This document shows, one piece after another, positions 62,076 to 64,000 of a DNA stretch of 64,000 nt. Location of the stretch: NCBI RefSeq assembly GCF_905171765.1, contig NC_053393.1, forward strand, positions 65,379,371-65,443,370, written 5' to 3'. The position numbers and the translations under genes were made by a program. This stretch comes from Bufo bufo (Eukaryota; Chordata; Amphibia; Anura; Bufonidae). Under the pieces are notes generated by a model. It did not search any database and was not told the origin of the DNA. It saw only the letters and a list, made by a program, of their open reading frames with translations. Each line of letters starts with the position of its first letter. The first letter of the stretch is position 1.

Positions 62076-62487
62076 TAAGTTGCTACAACATATCAGTCTG
62101 GAATCCACGGCGCATTGTCTAGACCTCGGGCACCCGTGCCATAGGCTCGCCACCACTGGTCTAGACTGTATACAATTGTATTCACAACAGGACTCGCTAT
62201 GTACAGGTTCACTGCCTCTGAAGGTAAAGAAGCGTATTCCCATTCACTGACAGCAAGTACAATCTTGAAAACAGGCAGGCATCGAGCCATAAAGTATATT
62301 CGAAAATAGTGGAACCTTTCATCATCTCATGGCAATTAAAGGGTCAATGAGTTTTTGTAAAAACTTTTGATAGGTAGTGGTCTCGGCGCTCAGTCCCCCA
62401 CCAATCGCTAGGAGGAGGAGAGAAAAGCGCTCGCATATCGTGCTCTCTCCTCGCTGCAGGAGGCAAACTCAATAGAAAGTCCATTAT

Positions 62488-62830
62488 AGGGGTTGTGCCC
62501 AAAAAAATATTATATTCTACATTTTTCAAACCAGGACCTGGATCTGAATACTTTTGCAATTGCATGTAATTAGAAATTTAGCATAGCCACTGAGCTATTC
62601 CATAAAATGCATCTGTTTAGCGCCACCTGCTGTTTGTTCTTTTCCTTATTTCTTGTCCACCTCACTGAGGTGGTCGCACATGCCCAGTTTAAATCTTTAA
62701 CGGTCACTGCCATATCTTCTGTTAGAAGCTGTAGCAGATACAAGGAAAGCGCTACAGCAGAAAGGACATGCCCTCTTCGAAAGGACACGCCCAACGAGCT
62801 GTGATCGGGCGATAGCAGCAGCAGAGGGGA
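62488..62830. mobile_element. Dispersed element, family E
   Basis: 'ggggttgtgcccaaaaaaat', 'ttttcaaaccaggacctgga', 'tagcgccacctgctgtttgt', 'cacctcactgaggtggtcgc'. The reverse orientation of the 50440 copy. Confidence 0.55.
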
Positions 62831-63810
62831 CACTCAAGTCACCCTCTAAGCTATACCTACACAAGACTGGACAACTCTGTGCCCGAGCAGCAAGCCTATA
62901 AATCAGAGAGACATTATCTGCCCTGATCTGTATTTCGCTCATGCCCGGAAGGAGAGCAGAGCACATGGTTTTAAAACATTCAATAAGTTCTTGATGGCTG
63001 GTTGACTGCTGAAGATTGTGACGAGGTCCGTGGCACACGGAAAATTATCATTATAATCCTCTACAGGCAGGCAGCGATATAATGCTAGGGATTAGGTTTC
63101 AGCACCTAACGATACAGAATAGACGAGGAAGGTGATGCAGGATGAAGAGCCAGCGGCAGATTTGCTGGCGTGTCCTGCCGACGGGACAGTCACTTGTAAA
63201 AATAAATGGGCGCACCCCGGGAACTGCATATCGAATCCTGATTTTCCTTGACAAATCCCTGACAAACGCACGGATTTTAAACACCTGTCCCTCAGTCCCA
63301 GACCACCTAAAGAAAAAAAAACCCCAAGTATGCTGCTAATCCCGTGGCCAAAAAACCCATATAAAATATAATACAAATGTGACTTTCAGGGCAGGGATTA
63401 GTGACAGATTTGCACCATCAGGATCGAGGGAATATGTAAGACTGGTAGAGACGATGGGGGATGGAACAAGAAATCTGGAGGCAATGAAAATAATCCATGG
63501 TAATGCTGTTATTATGGGGGAAGGGGAAGATTCCAAAAAAAAAAATATATATATAATAATCAATAGATATTAAAACAAAATAAACACTTAAAAAATGACA
63601 CAAAGTAAAAAGGTAAAAAATAAATAAAAATGTAGCGAGATCATGGCAATAAAAATGTAAGCTTTAACCTCGTTAACCATTTCACCCCCAGATATAACAG
63701 TGTCCCTGCCTTCTCCCTATGGTGGCCTTGGAGATATTTGAAGTACATTAGTGCACATTTGAGCCCTCAAAGAGTTAATTATTGGTTAACAATCTTGTGT
63801 TCAAATTGGA

Positions 63811-63834
63811 TCATCTGGAAGGAAGGAAGGAAGG
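63811..63834 (+). repeat. GGAA microsatellite
   Basis: Four to five GGAA/GAAG units ('ggaaggaaggaaggaagg'). Confidence 0.85.
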
Positions 63835-63956
63835 TGCTGGGAGAGTCTGAACAGCAGATAATTACACAGTGCAGATAATGGTCTGTCCCCGTTACCAGCT
63901 GTATCACTGTAACCATCGCGCCACGGAAAAGGTCATTTATTGTGGACGGCTTCTTA

Positions 63957-64000
63957 AAGGGAACCTGTCTGTTTGAAAATGCGGTCCGATCTGCAGGGAG
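63957..64000. mobile_element. TTAA-flanked element, truncated by window edge
   Basis: TTAA followed by AGGGAACCTGTCTGTTTG, the same type of terminus as the foldback-like element at 18713. The rest lies outside the window. Confidence 0.5.

Overview
The window is vertebrate nuclear DNA, most likely from a frog or toad. It has no bacterial-type gene layout. The only cellular gene I can support is ext1 (exostosin-1, a heparan sulfate co-polymerase), on the minus strand. Seven short exons are present, corresponding to exons 2-8 of the human gene. Their lengths are 94, 108, 120, 133, 119, 96 and 90 bp, matching the human exon lengths I recall. All have canonical AG/GT splice sites and compatible phases, and together they encode an unbroken stretch equivalent to about human residues 321-574. 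Exon 1 should lie beyond position 64000 and exons 9-11 before position 1. The anuran assignment rests on the repeat families, which I associate with frog genomes, and on the near-vertebrate-consensus ext1 protein. It is an inference.

Layout in descending coordinate, which is the direction of transcription: intron 1 (64000-37861, incomplete), exon 2 (37860-37767), a short intron 2, exon 3 (37081-36974), intron 3 (9.0 kb), exon 4 (27950-27831), intron 4 (10.6 kb), exon 5 (17232-17100), intron 5 (0.9 kb), exon 6 (16158-16040), intron 6 (2.1 kb), exon 7 (13984-13889), intron 7 (4.7 kb), exon 8 (9223-9134), and intron 8 running off the left edge.

The introns are packed with non-autonomous DNA elements carrying long inverted repeats. 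One class is flanked by TTAA (ends like AGGGGTTATCC or AGGGAACC). A second class is flanked by TAA/TTA and has PIF/Harbinger-like ends (GGCTACTTTCACAC, GGCCTCATGCACACG). Several are nested, and several sit end to end sharing a single TTAA. A decayed Tc1-like transposase lies in intron 4.

Two structures stand out. (1) At 53940-55284, in intron 1, is a near-perfect head-to-head palindrome of a Penelope-like retroelement 3' end. Each arm carries the C-terminal part of a GIY-YIG-type ORF, a TATA-box-bearing terminal region and a hammerhead-ribozyme-like motif. The insertion is bounded by a 13-bp target duplication and sits inside an older inverted-repeat element. (2) At 18713-21874, in intron 4, is a 3.2-kb foldback-like element. 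It has TTAA-flanked terminal inverted repeats, and its arms are opposed arrays of a 41-bp minisatellite. A 1.27-kb LTR-like insertion interrupts one arm.
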